A DNA stretch of 64,000 bases, from NCBI GenBank assembly GCA_000973525.1, contig CP004391.1, forward strand, positions 248,001 to 312,000, given 5' to 3'. The DNA comes from Pasteurella multocida subsp. multocida OH4807 (GTDB taxonomy: Bacteria > Pseudomonadota > Gammaproteobacteria > Enterobacterales > Pasteurellaceae). Shown here piece by piece: positions 9,966 to 18,626 of this stretch (the first letter of the stretch is position 1; the number at the start of each line of letters is the position of its first letter). Under the pieces are notes generated by a model that saw only the letters and a program-made list of their open reading frames with translations, searched no databases and was not told where the DNA came from. The position numbers were made by a program, and so were the translations under genes.

Positions 9966-10622
9966 CTACTTATTAATCAACGTTAAAAATTCTTTGCGTG
10001 TTTCACGATCGTCTAAAAACACGCCACCAAACGCAGAAGTCACTGTATAGCTATTGGTGTCTTTAATTCCACGACATTTCACGCAGAAATGGGTGGCTTT
10101 TACATACACTGCCACATCCTCAGTTTCTAAAATCGTTTGGAATGCCAATAAAATCTGTTCCGTTAAACGCTCTTGCACCTGAGGACGTTGCGCAAAGAAC
10201 GATACAATCCGATTGATTTTTGAAAGACCAATAACCCATTTTTTAGGATAATACGCAACCGATACCATCCCATCGATCGTGACGAAATGATGTTCACATG
10301 TACTGGTCAATGTCACATCATTAACCAACACCATTTCGCTCACTTTCATACGGTTTTCAATATTGGTAATTTTAGGGAAATTGGCATAATCCAATCCACT
10401 AAAAATTTCGTCTACAAACATTTTCGCCAAACGGACTGGCGTTTCTTCTAAGCTATCATCACGTAAATCTAAACCAATCAGTTTCATCACTTCACGCATA
10501 TGATGTTCAATCCCAGCTCGACGAGCATCTTTATCTTGCTCAAGGGAAATCATTGGAGTCTCAATCCCTTTACTTAATAATGCGTGACGGACTTTCTCTG
10601 CCTCTGGTGAAATCTTGTTCAT
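9966..10622 (-). CDS. folE: GTP cyclohydrolase I (FolE)
   Basis: Converts GTP to 7,8-dihydroneopterin triphosphate, the first step of folate synthesis. The 218 residues match E. coli FolE (222). The zinc and substrate region is intact: [13 protein letters not shown] around residues 106-118, GLSKINRIV near 132-140, RPQVQERLT near 146-154, and the late HFCVKCRG supplying the third zinc ligand. It stands alone on the minus strand, between acs and moeA, with a short leader. Confidence 0.95.
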   Translation of the reverse strand: MNKISPEAEKVRHALLSKGIETPMISLEQDKDARRAGIEHHMREVMKLIGLDLRDDSLEETPVRLAKMFVDEIFSGLDYANFPKITNIENRMKVSEMVLVNDVTLTSTCEHHFVTIDGMVSVAYYPKKWVIGLSKINRIVSFFAQRPQVQERLTEQILLAFQTILETEDVAVYVKATHFCVKCRGIKDTNSYTVTSAFGGVFLDDRETRKEFLTLINK

Positions 10623-10762
10623 TTAACACTCCTGATAAATAATCGGCACATTCTAGCAAACTCTGACTTAATAATAAAATGAGAAATAAAACGGTATAGG
10701 GGATGAAACGTTTTTAGTATAAAATAGCCCGTACTCTAATATGAACAAAAAGGATTCAAACT

Positions 10763-11986
10763 ATGCTACCTCTTGAACAAGCACTAAGCCAAATGCTTGA
10801 GGCGTTGCCTACACCTTCTTTACAACACCTTGAATCATGTCCGTTAGCACAAGCTGCAAATCGTATTTGTGCCGAAAACATTATTTCGCCAATTAATGTC
10901 CCATCGTTTGATAATTCAGCAATGGACGGGTATGCAGTTCGTTTAGCTGATTTAGCTCAATCTCCCACTTTAGCCGTAGCAGGTAAATCCTTTGCAGGTA
11001 ACCCTTTCACACAAGCCTGGCCAGCCATGAGCGCAGTACGTATTATGACGGGAGCAATGATTCCAGAAGGGGCTGATGCTGTAATTATGCAAGAAGAAAC
11101 TGTTTTAAATGAAGATGGTAGCGTAACTTTCGTGGCAGATCGTATAAAGCTGGATCAAAATATTCGAAAAATTGGAGATGATGTCAAAGCGGGTGACATT
11201 GTTTTACCACAGGGCTCGCTCTTAAATGCGGTCTCTTTGCCTCTTTTAGCCTCTCTTGGCATTGAACGCGTCAACGTTTTCCCTCGTTTAAAAGTCGCGA
11301 TTCTCTCAACAGGAGACGAACTCGTTCCAGTTGGTCAATCGCTTCAAGCTGGACAAATTTACGATACTAACCGTTTCAGCGTAAAACTCATGTTAGAAAA
11401 ACTTAATTGCGATGTTCTAGACTTTGGCATTTTACCTGATGATGAACAGGCATTCGAAAACGCCTTTATTAACGCACAACGACAAGCAGATCTTGTGATT
11501 ACTAGCGGCGGTGTTTCTGTAGGTGAAGCCGACTTTACCAAAACTGTTTTAGAAAAAGTAGGACAAATCAATTTCTGGAAAATTGCTATGAAACCGGGCA
11601 AGCCATTTGCCTTTGGTAAACTAGAAAATGCGTGGTTCTGCGGTTTACCAGGCAACCCTGTGTCTGCATTAGCCACCTTTTATCAATTAGTCCAACCTGT
11701 TATCGCCAAGCTCAGTGGTTATAGTCAATGGAAAGCGCCACAACGTTTTTCTGCCATTGCCGCGACGAAAATGAAAAAAGCGCCAGGTCGTTTAGATTTC
11801 CAACGTGGCTATTATCAAGTGAATAGCAATGGACAAATCGAAGTACAACCCGTAGGGTTCCAAGGCTCACATTTATTCAGCTCATTTGTGAAAAGTAACT
11901 GCTTTATCGTGTTAGAACGTGAACGTGGCAATGTAGAAGCAGGCGAAACAGTCACTATCGAGCCTTTTAATCATGTGATCCGCTAA
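10763..11986 (+). CDS. moeA: Molybdopterin molybdenumtransferase MoeA
   Basis: Inserts molybdenum into adenylylated molybdopterin. The 407 residues (E. coli 411) show SFDNSAMDGYAV near residue 50, IMTGAMIPEGADAVI near 95-109, and the MoCF-domain motifs STGDEL, TSGGVSVGEADF and GLPGNPVSA. A ribosome site AAGGA precedes the ATG. It is followed after 1 base by moeB. A client enzyme is encoded in this window: TtrA at 47.2-50.3 kb is a molybdopterin oxidoreductase. Confidence 0.95.
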   Translation: MLPLEQALSQMLEALPTPSLQHLESCPLAQAANRICAENIISPINVPSFDNSAMDGYAVRLADLAQSPTLAVAGKSFAGNPFTQAWPAMSAVRIMTGAMIPEGADAVIMQEETVLNEDGSVTFVADRIKLDQNIRKIGDDVKAGDIVLPQGSLLNAVSLPLLASLGIERVNVFPRLKVAILSTGDELVPVGQSLQAGQIYDTNRFSVKLMLEKLNCDVLDFGILPDDEQAFENAFINAQRQADLVITSGGVSVGEADFTKTVLEKVGQINFWKIAMKPGKPFAFGKLENAWFCGLPGNPVSALATFYQLVQPVIAKLSGYSQWKAPQRFSAIAATKMKKAPGRLDFQRGYYQVNSNGQIEVQPVGFQGSHLFSSFVKSNCFIVLERERGNVEAGETVTIEPFNHVIR

Positions 11987-11987
11987 T

Positions 11988-12710
11988 ATGACAGAATTAA
12001 GTTATCAAGAGGAATTGCGTTATAACCGTCAATTGATTCTCAAAGCAGTGGATTTTGACGGTCAAGAACGCTTAAAAGCCAGCAAAATGTTAATTGTTGG
12101 CTTGGGCGGTTTAGGTTGTGCTGCAAGCCAATATTTAGTGACAGCGGGCGTTGGTCATTTAACCTTGTTAGATTTTGATACCGTGTCACTTTCTAATTTA
12201 CAGCGTCAAGTGCTTCACGATGACAGCCGTTTAGGCATGCCCAAAGTGGAATCTGCTCGCCTATCTTTACAACGTTTAAATCCACATATTCAAATCGACA
12301 CGATAAATGAAAAACTATCTGAACACAAACTGGCAGAAATAATACCGCACTTTGATGTGGTATTAGACTGTACGGACAATGTGGATATTCGCAATCAACT
12401 TGATCGTTGTTGCCAACAAGCCAAAGTGCCATTAGTATCGGGCGCAGCAATTCGAATGGAAGGTCAAGTCACCGTATTCACTTACGAAGAAAATACACCG
12501 ACTTATCATCATCTAAGCCAATTATTTGGTGAAAATATATTAAGCTGTGTAGAAGCAGGCGTGCTTGCGCCAATTGTAGGCATAGTAGGCACCATTCAAG
12601 CCTTAGAAGCGATTAAAGTGCGGTTAACTATCGGCAAAAATTTGTGTGGTAGACTGCTAATGATTGATGGGATGACCATGTCGATTCGGGAAATAAAATT
12701 GCCTGTTTAA
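11988..12710 (+). CDS. moeB: Molybdopterin-synthase adenylyltransferase MoeB, zinc motif absent
   Basis: Adenylates the C-terminus of MoaD so sulfur can be loaded for molybdopterin synthesis. The ThiF/E1 fold is clear over 240 residues: GLGGLGCAASQYL near 38-50 for ATP, DFDTVSLSNLQRQ near 62-74, DCTDN near 130-134, and the catalytic-type Cys in LSCVEAGV near 184. The two CxxC pairs that bind structural zinc in E. coli MoeB are missing: the first is replaced by TYHH, and the protein ends at IREIKLPV, before the second. The moeA partner supports MoeB over ThiF. The stop codon lies within the following terminator stem. Confidence 0.88.
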   Translation: MTELSYQEELRYNRQLILKAVDFDGQERLKASKMLIVGLGGLGCAASQYLVTAGVGHLTLLDFDTVSLSNLQRQVLHDDSRLGMPKVESARLSLQRLNPHIQIDTINEKLSEHKLAEIIPHFDVVLDCTDNVDIRNQLDRCCQQAKVPLVSGAAIRMEGQVTVFTYEENTPTYHHLSQLFGENILSCVEAGVLAPIVGIVGTIQALEAIKVRLTIGKNLCGRLLMIDGMTMSIREIKLPV

Positions 12711-12724
12711 TACAGGCATTTTTT
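12701..12724 (+). terminator. Rho-independent terminator of moeAB
   Basis: GCCTGT/ACAGGC stem with a five-base loop followed by six T. The moeB stop codon lies inside the hairpin. On the other strand the same stem could serve ubiX, whose stop is at 12731. Confidence 0.75.
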
Positions 12725-12730
12725 ATGGAT

Positions 12731-13318
12731 TTATCGAATATCCCCACGCCAACGCTGAAACAAATCCTGTGCTAATTGAATCTCAAATTGATCACATAAA
12801 CGATTGACGCTTTGATCTACAATCTCCTGTACTGACTGTGGTTGATGATAAAATGCAGGCATCAATGGTGTAATTTGTGCACCGATTTCAGCCGCTTGGG
12901 TCATTAAACGTAAATGGCCTAAATGCAATGGTGTTTCACGCACACATAACACCAAAGGTTTGCGTTCTTTTAAACAGACATCTGCCGCACGGGTGATTAA
13001 ATCATCAGTATAGCTATGTGCAATGCCTGACAAGGTCTTAATCGAGCAAGGCAAAATAATCATTCCTAAAGTGCGGTAAGATCCTGATGAAATTGCTGCA
13101 CCAATATCACGCACATCATAATTCACATCTGCCAGTGCCTTGACATCTTGAATGCTGTAATCTGTTTCTGCTGCAATGGTTTGCTTAGCTGCATTGCTGA
13201 TAATTAAATGGGTTTCAATGTGCGCCACCTCTTTCAGTGCTTCAAGTAGTCGAATAGCATATATTGCGCCTGATGCGCCGGAGATACCAATAATTAAACG
13301 TTTCTTTTCATTTGTCAT
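12731..13318 (-). CDS. ubiX: Flavin prenyltransferase UbiX
   Basis: Prenylates FMN to make the cofactor of the UbiD decarboxylase in ubiquinone and menaquinone-related synthesis. The 195 residues have the N-terminal flavin motif GISGASGAIYAIRLL, then SSGSYRTLGMIILPCSIKTLSGIA-type segments (about 80-103) and the C-terminal RETPLHLGHLRLM (about 128-140). The E. coli protein is 189 residues. An uptake core (13069-13077) sits within the gene. It has about 330 bases of non-coding sequence upstream on its own strand. Confidence 0.93.
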   Translation of the reverse strand: MTNEKKRLIIGISGASGAIYAIRLLEALKEVAHIETHLIISNAAKQTIAAETDYSIQDVKALADVNYDVRDIGAAISSGSYRTLGMIILPCSIKTLSGIAHSYTDDLITRAADVCLKERKPLVLCVRETPLHLGHLRLMTQAAEIGAQITPLMPAFYHQPQSVQEIVDQSVNRLCDQFEIQLAQDLFQRWRGDIR

Positions 13319-13649
13319 TGTGAGTTATCTCTTCTCAAAATTATCTCATTTTATCACAGATTCATGAGGAGACAGTATTGCTTTCTTACTCATATGTTTT
13401 TAAGTTCTCGTTCTAGTAAAAAGCGCTATCTATGCGTTTTCATGACTATCTGTGTATCACGCGGATACACCAACATGCAAATGGATTGACGATAGCCCGC
13501 CATTTGAGTGAAATAACATAACAAAAAGCACTGAAATTATTCAATTGCTGATTTATTGGACAATAACAACCTAAAAACAGGTGGTGATTAGACCAGTTTA
13601 TTTTTTATTTAAAATAAAATTTAATTTTTCACTATCAATAGGGAAATTG
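13319..13649. other. Non-coding stretch between ubiX and the unknown membrane gene
   Basis: About 330 bases in which I find no convincing gene. One frame reads, from about 13413 to 13513, a run including RIHQHANGLTIARHLSEI bounded by stops and with no good start, which could be a decayed gene fragment. The left part should hold the ubiX promoter and the right part the promoter of the next gene. Confidence 0.5.
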
Positions 13650-14402
13650 ATGTTAAAAAATATCAGTGATCTTATTTTCTCATCTATTTCAATGGCATTT
13701 CTTGTTATTTTAAGCTGGTCTATCGCTTATTCTTATGGATGGGGACAATCTTATTTTTATGGTTATCCATGGTGGTATGTAGATATTCATGTAAGTAATA
13801 TCGCGCGCAGTATTGGTTATGTCATGTCAGTCACTCTCCTGCTTGCGAGTATTTCTTTCCTCACAATTTATACTATTAGAAAACTAAAGCCATTCTTATC
13901 TTATAACAACTTAAATCGATTAAGAGCCTCAAGCCTGAGCTTTATCATGTGGCTTCCTCTACTGATAATCGGTTTTCTGTTGACTGGAAATCTAAATCAC
14001 TTAATTTTAATTAGCTACCTGGTTTTATTTATCAGCTTTACGTTCATCATAAAACATTATATTGAAAAATATATTCGCTATTTCAGCAAAGACATTATTC
14101 TGAAATACGTTCATCAATATAAATTTTATTTAGCCATTTTAATTTATCTTTTCTTTGTTTTATTTGCATTTGTCATTGGTTACTTTAGACCTCAGTTCAC
14201 TCATACTTTTGACATGGTCGAATTTAACCGAAAAATGTATTACGTTTTATCAAAATATGAAGACACGATTATTTTATCGGAAAGCATTAAAAAAGAAGGA
14301 GAAGATTTTTATATTTATCGCATTAATACAAATGTATTAAATCACATTAAAACAGGTCAAAGTGGCTATTTAACCGATAGAAAATGTGAGGAAGAACACT
14401 AA
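13650..14402 (+). CDS. Unrecognised integral membrane protein
   Basis: I do not recognise this protein. From the ATG at 13650 it has 250 residues, with hydrophobic segments near residues 10-30, 47-70, 95-115, 117-135 and 160-182, so about five membrane spans, then a soluble C-terminal tail of about 65 residues (FNRKMYYVLSKYEDTIILSE onward) rich in Lys, Glu and Tyr. The open frame extends to a GTG at 13581, but those codons follow no ribosome site and would add 23 residues before the first Met. Its sequence is more AT-rich than neighbouring core genes. It ends at a strong hairpin shared with purF. It could be a local accessory gene. Confidence 0.65.
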   Translation: MLKNISDLIFSSISMAFLVILSWSIAYSYGWGQSYFYGYPWWYVDIHVSNIARSIGYVMSVTLLLASISFLTIYTIRKLKPFLSYNNLNRLRASSLSFIMWLPLLIIGFLLTGNLNHLILISYLVLFISFTFIIKHYIEKYIRYFSKDIILKYVHQYKFYLAILIYLFFVLFAFVIGYFRPQFTHTFDMVEFNRKMYYVLSKYEDTIILSESIKKEGEDFYIYRINTNVLNHIKTGQSGYLTDRKCEEEH

Positions 14403-14440
14403 AAAAGAAAGCGAGTTAACTCGCTCGCTTTCTTTTTTAT
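14403..14440. terminator. Bidirectional terminator between the membrane gene and purF
   Basis: Stem GAAAGCGAG/CTCGCTTTC with A-runs on the left and T-runs on the right, so it can terminate both the plus-strand membrane gene and the minus-strand cvpA-purF transcript. Confidence 0.85.
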
Positions 14441-14452
14441 TTCATACCTCAC

Positions 14453-15967
14453 TTATTTTTCATTGTGCATTTCAAGATTCGTTGCATCCTTTTCACGCTT
14501 TTTCTTCGCGCTATCACTACGTTGTTGTGCAATATTTTCAAGATACTCTGGTGTAATGTCACCCGTTACATAGCATCCTGTAAAGACGGAACAGTCAAAT
14601 TCTTTAATTGCAGGATTTTCTTGTTGAACCGAACCCGTTAATGCATCAAGATCTTGGAAAATTAATTTATCTACACCAATTAATTTCGCAATTTCATCAA
14701 CATCTCGTCCATAAGCAATTAATTCATGCTTTGTTGGCATATCAATGCCATACACATTCGGATAACGAATTTCTGGTGCGGCTGACGCAAAATAAATTTT
14801 CTTCGCACCCGCAGCTCTCGCCATTTCAATAATTTGTTCCGATGTCGTACCACGAACAATCGAATCATCAACAAGTAGCACATTCTTATCTTTAAACTCT
14901 GACGCAATAGTATTAAGTTTACGGCGTACCGAACTGACACGTTGTGCTTGACCTGGCATAATGAACGTACGACCAACATAGCGGTTTTTGACGAAGCCTT
15001 GACGATAAGGTTTATTGAGTACACGAGCAATGCGTAACGCAATATCATTTGAGGTTTCAGGTACCGGAATCACAACATCAATATCATCTACATCAGACCA
15101 TTCACGTGCAATTTTCTCACCTAAACGCTGCCCCATATGCACACGTGCTGCGTAGACTGATACACCATCGATACAAGAGTCTGGGCGTGCAAAATAAACA
15201 TACTCAAAAATACAAGGCGTCAATTTTGGATTTTCAGCACATTGCTCTGAATACAATCTACCATCAAATGTCACATAAATGGCTTCACCCGGCTGTACAT
15301 CACGAACAAATTCAAAGCCTACCGTATCAAGTGCGATGCTTTCAGAAGCAAACATATAATCTGTTTTACCTTGTTCCTCACGTTTACCTAAAACGAGCGG
15401 ACGAATACCATTAGGATCACGAAATGCTACCATACCATGCCCAATAATCATCGCTACACAAGCATAAGCACCACGGATAGCTTTATGTGTTTGTTTAATT
15501 GCTGTAAAAATGTCTTCAGGTTCCAATTGATACTTTTCAAATTTATCAAGGTGGTTCGCTAAGATGTTCAGTAATAATTCTGAATCGGAATTTGTATTAA
15601 CATGGCGACGTGCAAGTCTAAATAGTTTTTCTTTTAACTCGGCAGAATTGGTTAAATTACCATTATGCACCAAAGTTAAACCATAAGGTGAATTAACATA
15701 GAAAGGTTGTGCTTCAGAGACACTAGAACTGCCCGCAGTAGGATAACGAACATGGCCAATTCCAGCATTGCCTTGTAAACGTAGCATATGAACTTGCTCG
15801 AATACATCACTTACTAGCCCATTGGCTTTTCGTAAACGGAATCGATTTTCGTCGTCGACTGTCACGATGCCTGCTGCATCTTGTCCGCGATGTTGTAATA
15901 ATGTTAATGCATCATAAATTAATTGATTAACTGGGCTTTGACTAACAATACCTACAATACCACACAT
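14453..15967 (-). CDS. purF: Amidophosphoribosyltransferase PurF
   Basis: First committed step of purine synthesis: PRPP plus glutamine to phosphoribosylamine. The 504 residues (E. coli 505) begin [10 protein letters not shown], exposing the N-terminal Cys nucleophile of the glutaminase domain after Met removal. The glutaminase motif [12 protein letters not shown] is near 66-77 and the PRPP loop [14 protein letters not shown] near 363-376. It follows cvpA by 16 bases, the operon order of E. coli, and a PurR-type box lies upstream of cvpA. Confidence 0.97.
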   Translation of the reverse strand: MCGIVGIVSQSPVNQLIYDALTLLQHRGQDAAGIVTVDDENRFRLRKANGLVSDVFEQVHMLRLQGNAGIGHVRYPTAGSSSVSEAQPFYVNSPYGLTLVHNGNLTNSAELKEKLFRLARRHVNTNSDSELLLNILANHLDKFEKYQLEPEDIFTAIKQTHKAIRGAYACVAMIIGHGMVAFRDPNGIRPLVLGKREEQGKTDYMFASESIALDTVGFEFVRDVQPGEAIYVTFDGRLYSEQCAENPKLTPCIFEYVYFARPDSCIDGVSVYAARVHMGQRLGEKIAREWSDVDDIDVVIPVPETSNDIALRIARVLNKPYRQGFVKNRYVGRTFIMPGQAQRVSSVRRKLNTIASEFKDKNVLLVDDSIVRGTTSEQIIEMARAAGAKKIYFASAAPEIRYPNVYGIDMPTKHELIAYGRDVDEIAKLIGVDKLIFQDLDALTGSVQQENPAIKEFDCSVFTGCYVTGDITPEYLENIAQQRSDSAKKKREKDATNLEMHNEK

Positions 15968-15983
15968 TCGTGTTTATCCTCTA

Positions 15984-16481
15984 TTATTTATTTAAAGTTG
16001 AATTTATAAAACTAGAACTTGCTTGTAATTGCTGAAAAAACCATTCAACAATAAAGGCAAAGTGGGGGATTAACTTTGATTCTTTCCACCAAACACTTTG
16101 ACTGAAATTTGTAAAGGTATCCATAAAGAATAACAATGCAGCTACAATAAGCGCACCGCGTAACAGACCAAAACACGCGCCAAGCACACGGTCAGTGCCT
16201 GTTAGCCCCGTTTTATCTACTAACGTGCCCAAAATGTAATTGACGATTGCTCCAACGAGTAATGTTGCAATAAATAAAATCGCTATTGCTGTTCCATTAC
16301 GAATATAAAGTGACTCAATTTGTGTTAAATACTGTGCCAAGTAAGGATAAAAGTGGCTTGCCACCATAAAGGCAACAACCCAACTCACCAATGACATCAC
16401 TTCTCGTATAAATCCACGTAATAGACTGATAATAATCGAAAATACAATTATGGCGATGATAATATAATCAATCATGGGCAT
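15984..16481 (-). CDS. cvpA: CvpA family membrane protein
   Basis: Inner-membrane protein of 165 residues (E. coli 162) with four hydrophobic spans; the N-terminus (MIDYIIIAIIVFSIIISLLRG from codon 3) is typical of the family. CvpA is linked to envelope stress tolerance and colicin V production in E. coli, but its biochemical role is not settled. It is the first gene of the cvpA-purF operon and has a PurR-type operator 46 bases before its start. Confidence 0.92.
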   Translation of the reverse strand: MPMIDYIIIAIIVFSIIISLLRGFIREVMSLVSWVVAFMVASHFYPYLAQYLTQIESLYIRNGTAIAILFIATLLVGAIVNYILGTLVDKTGLTGTDRVLGACFGLLRGALIVAALLFFMDTFTNFSQSVWWKESKLIPHFAFIVEWFFQQLQASSSFINSTLNK

Positions 16482-16526
16482 ATCTCTAAAAAATGCTCGA
16501 ATTTTGCCTGCGCTATTCTACAAAAA

Positions 16527-16542
16527 AAGAAAACGTTTGCGT
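16527..16542 (-). promoter_or_regulatory. PurR operator upstream of cvpA-purF
   Basis: On the minus strand the 16 bases read ACGCAAACGTTTTCTT, 15 of 16 matching the E. coli PurR consensus ACGCAAACGTTTTCGT. It lies 46 bases before the cvpA ATG, a suitable place for repression of cvpA-purF by purine-loaded PurR. PurR itself is not in the window. Confidence 0.85.
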
Positions 16543-16625
16543 AGTACAAAATTCAAGAAAGTTGAACAAAAATAAAAAATAAAAAGTAGGATACCATCAT
16601 GTGACAACCTATCCTTTTATGATCG

Positions 16626-17069
16626 CTATAGCTCTTGCCAAAATGCCTTATCTAATCGGCGCTGTGCTTTTGTCAGCACATCGGCTAAATGCTGGTAGGT
16701 TGGCTGCACATTCATCACGGGAAGGGATTCATTAACTTGCTTCAATCGCTCACAAATTTCATAAAACCAATGTGCACTTTGTGGCGACAACGGGGTAACG
16801 GCACGTTTACCCAGCCAATATAACCCCTGTAAAGGAAGACATAACGCAAAAATCGCCGTCAAAATCGCAATGGCGAATGCTGCCATATCGGATTTTGCAT
16901 AAAACTGCTGCCACGTGATCGCAAAGACTGCTAAAAAGGGCATAAACTTTTGTGCAAAAAGCGTGGCTTTAATGACTCGATTTTCGGGAAAAATCATACC
17001 TAGCTTACTTTCCAATGGCCAACTCTTCAAATAATGCTGACCTTTTTTTAAAAAAACGAAAAAACTCAT
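16626..17069 (-). CDS. yfbV: UPF0208 membrane protein YfbV
   Basis: Small inner-membrane protein, 147 residues from the start chosen here (E. coli 151), implicated in E. coli in chromosome Ter organisation. Alignment landmarks are [19 protein letters not shown] near the start, PENRVIKAT, and [15 protein letters not shown] after two membrane spans. The frame is open to 17114, adding 15 residues that E. coli YfbV does not match; neither start has a strong ribosome site. It diverges from ackA, as in E. coli. Confidence 0.85.
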   Translation of the reverse strand: MSFFVFLKKGQHYLKSWPLESKLGMIFPENRVIKATLFAQKFMPFLAVFAITWQQFYAKSDMAAFAIAILTAIFALCLPLQGLYWLGKRAVTPLSPQSAHWFYEICERLKQVNESLPVMNVQPTYQHLADVLTKAQRRLDKAFWQEL

Positions 17070-17353
17070 ACGTAGTGATATCGTACCTTTTTGACAGAAT
17101 AGTTGATCAAACATACCATAGTTTGTTCAAATATTCAGCTCAATTTCGCTATCCTATTTTACTATTGCTGCTTGTTTGTTAAATCTGTTTAAAATTTGAT
17201 AATTTTTTTGATAAATGTCTAATTTTTGGCTTTTTGTGAATTTATTTTATAGGATGAAAGGTGTATCCTATAGTCATCAGATTTCCATCTGTCTATTCGC
17301 TCAATTATCAAGCGAATAAATTTTTTAACTTAAAATCAAATTATAGGTCTCTT

Positions 17354-18556
17354 ATGTCTCAAAAATTAGTCCTAATCTTAAACTGTGGTAGTTCTTCATT
17401 AAAATTTTCGATTTTAGACCCGCAAACTGGTGATGAAAAATTGTCAGGCTTAGCAGAAGCTTTTCATTTAGATGATGCTCGCATTAAATGGAAATTACAC
17501 GGTGAAAAAGGTAATGCTGATTTAGGTGCAGGTGCTGCACATAGTGAAGCACTTAACTTTATTGTGAACCATATTTTCCCATTAGACCCATCATTAAAAG
17601 AAGATATCGTTGCAATTGGTCACCGTATCGTTCATGGTGGCGAGAAATTTACATCTTCTGTTGTAATTACCGATGAAGTAGTAAAAGGTATCCAAGACGC
17701 CGTTCAATTTGCGCCATTGCATAACCCTGCACATTTAATTGGTATTGAAGAAGCGTTTAAAATGTTCCCACATTTAAAAGAGAAAAATGTGGCAGTTTTT
17801 GATACAGCATTCCACCAAACCATGCCAGAGGAAGCCTATTTATATGCCCTTCCTTATTCACTTTATAAAGAACATGGCGTACGCCGTTATGGTGCTCACG
17901 GTACCAGCCACTTCTTTGTAAGCCAACAAGCAGCAGAACGCTTAAATATACCAGCCAATAAAATTAATGTCATCACTTGTCACTTAGGTAACGGTGCTTC
18001 AGTTGCAGCGGTTCGTCACGGTGAATGTATTGATACGTCTATGGGATTAACACCATTAGAAGGATTAGTCATGGGAACACGCTCAGGAGATATTGATCCT
18101 GCGATCGTATTCTATCTACATGATAATTTGGGTCTTTCTGTAGCAGAAATTAATACGTTATTAACTAAAAAATCAGGTTTACTCGGTTTAACTGAAGTCA
18201 CTAGCGATTGCCGTTATTCAGAAGATAACTACGATAAAGAAGCCCCAGCAAAACGTGCATTAGATGTTTTCTGCTATCGTTTAGCAAAATATATCGGTTC
18301 TTATATGGCAGTCATTGGCGAGCGTTTAGATGCCATTGTCTTTACAGGTGGCATTGGCGAAAACTCCTCTTTAGTGCGTGAATTAACTTTAAACCACTTA
18401 AAACTCTTTGGATACCAAATTGATACAGAGAAAAATAAAGCCGCACGTTTTGGTCATGAAGGTGTGATTACTGCGGATAATACTCCTGTTGCAATGGTTA
18501 TTCCAACTAACGAAGAACTTGTTATTGCACAAGATACAGCTCGTCTTTGTATCTAA
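17354..18556 (+). CDS. ackA: Acetate kinase AckA
   Basis: Interconverts acetyl phosphate plus ADP and acetate plus ATP, the energy-yielding step of overflow and fermentative metabolism. From 17354 it has 400 residues, exactly the E. coli length. Motifs: [11 protein letters not shown] at the start, [12 protein letters not shown] near 176-187, HLGNGAS near 211-217, and [11 protein letters not shown] near the end. The open frame continues upstream to 17261, but those residues do not match the family. AGGT precedes the chosen ATG. It is followed by a hairpin and then pta. Confidence 0.97.
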   Translation: MSQKLVLILNCGSSSLKFSILDPQTGDEKLSGLAEAFHLDDARIKWKLHGEKGNADLGAGAAHSEALNFIVNHIFPLDPSLKEDIVAIGHRIVHGGEKFTSSVVITDEVVKGIQDAVQFAPLHNPAHLIGIEEAFKMFPHLKEKNVAVFDTAFHQTMPEEAYLYALPYSLYKEHGVRRYGAHGTSHFFVSQQAAERLNIPANKINVITCHLGNGASVAAVRHGECIDTSMGLTPLEGLVMGTRSGDIDPAIVFYLHDNLGLSVAEINTLLTKKSGLLGLTEVTSDCRYSEDNYDKEAPAKRALDVFCYRLAKYIGSYMAVIGERLDAIVFTGGIGENSSLVRELTLNHLKLFGYQIDTEKNKAARFGHEGVITADNTPVAMVIPTNEELVIAQDTARLCI

Positions 18557-18566
18557 AAAATCAACG

Positions 18567-18595
18567 AACTGCCGATTTATCGGCAGTTTCTTTTT
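18567..18595 (+). terminator. Hairpin between ackA and pta
   Basis: AACTGCCG/CGGCAGTT stem with a T-rich tail 10 bases after the ackA stop. Since pta follows by 70 bases without an evident strong promoter, it probably acts as an attenuator giving ackA-only and ackA-pta transcripts. Confidence 0.75.
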
Positions 18596-18626
18596 ATATC
18601 AATAATCAACAAAATTAAGGTTTATT

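Noticed and set aside
13413..13519. Fragment reading RIHQHANGLTIARHLSEI as a small gene
   Set aside because: No good start or ribosome site, stops at both ends, and no family recognised; left as possible remnant only.
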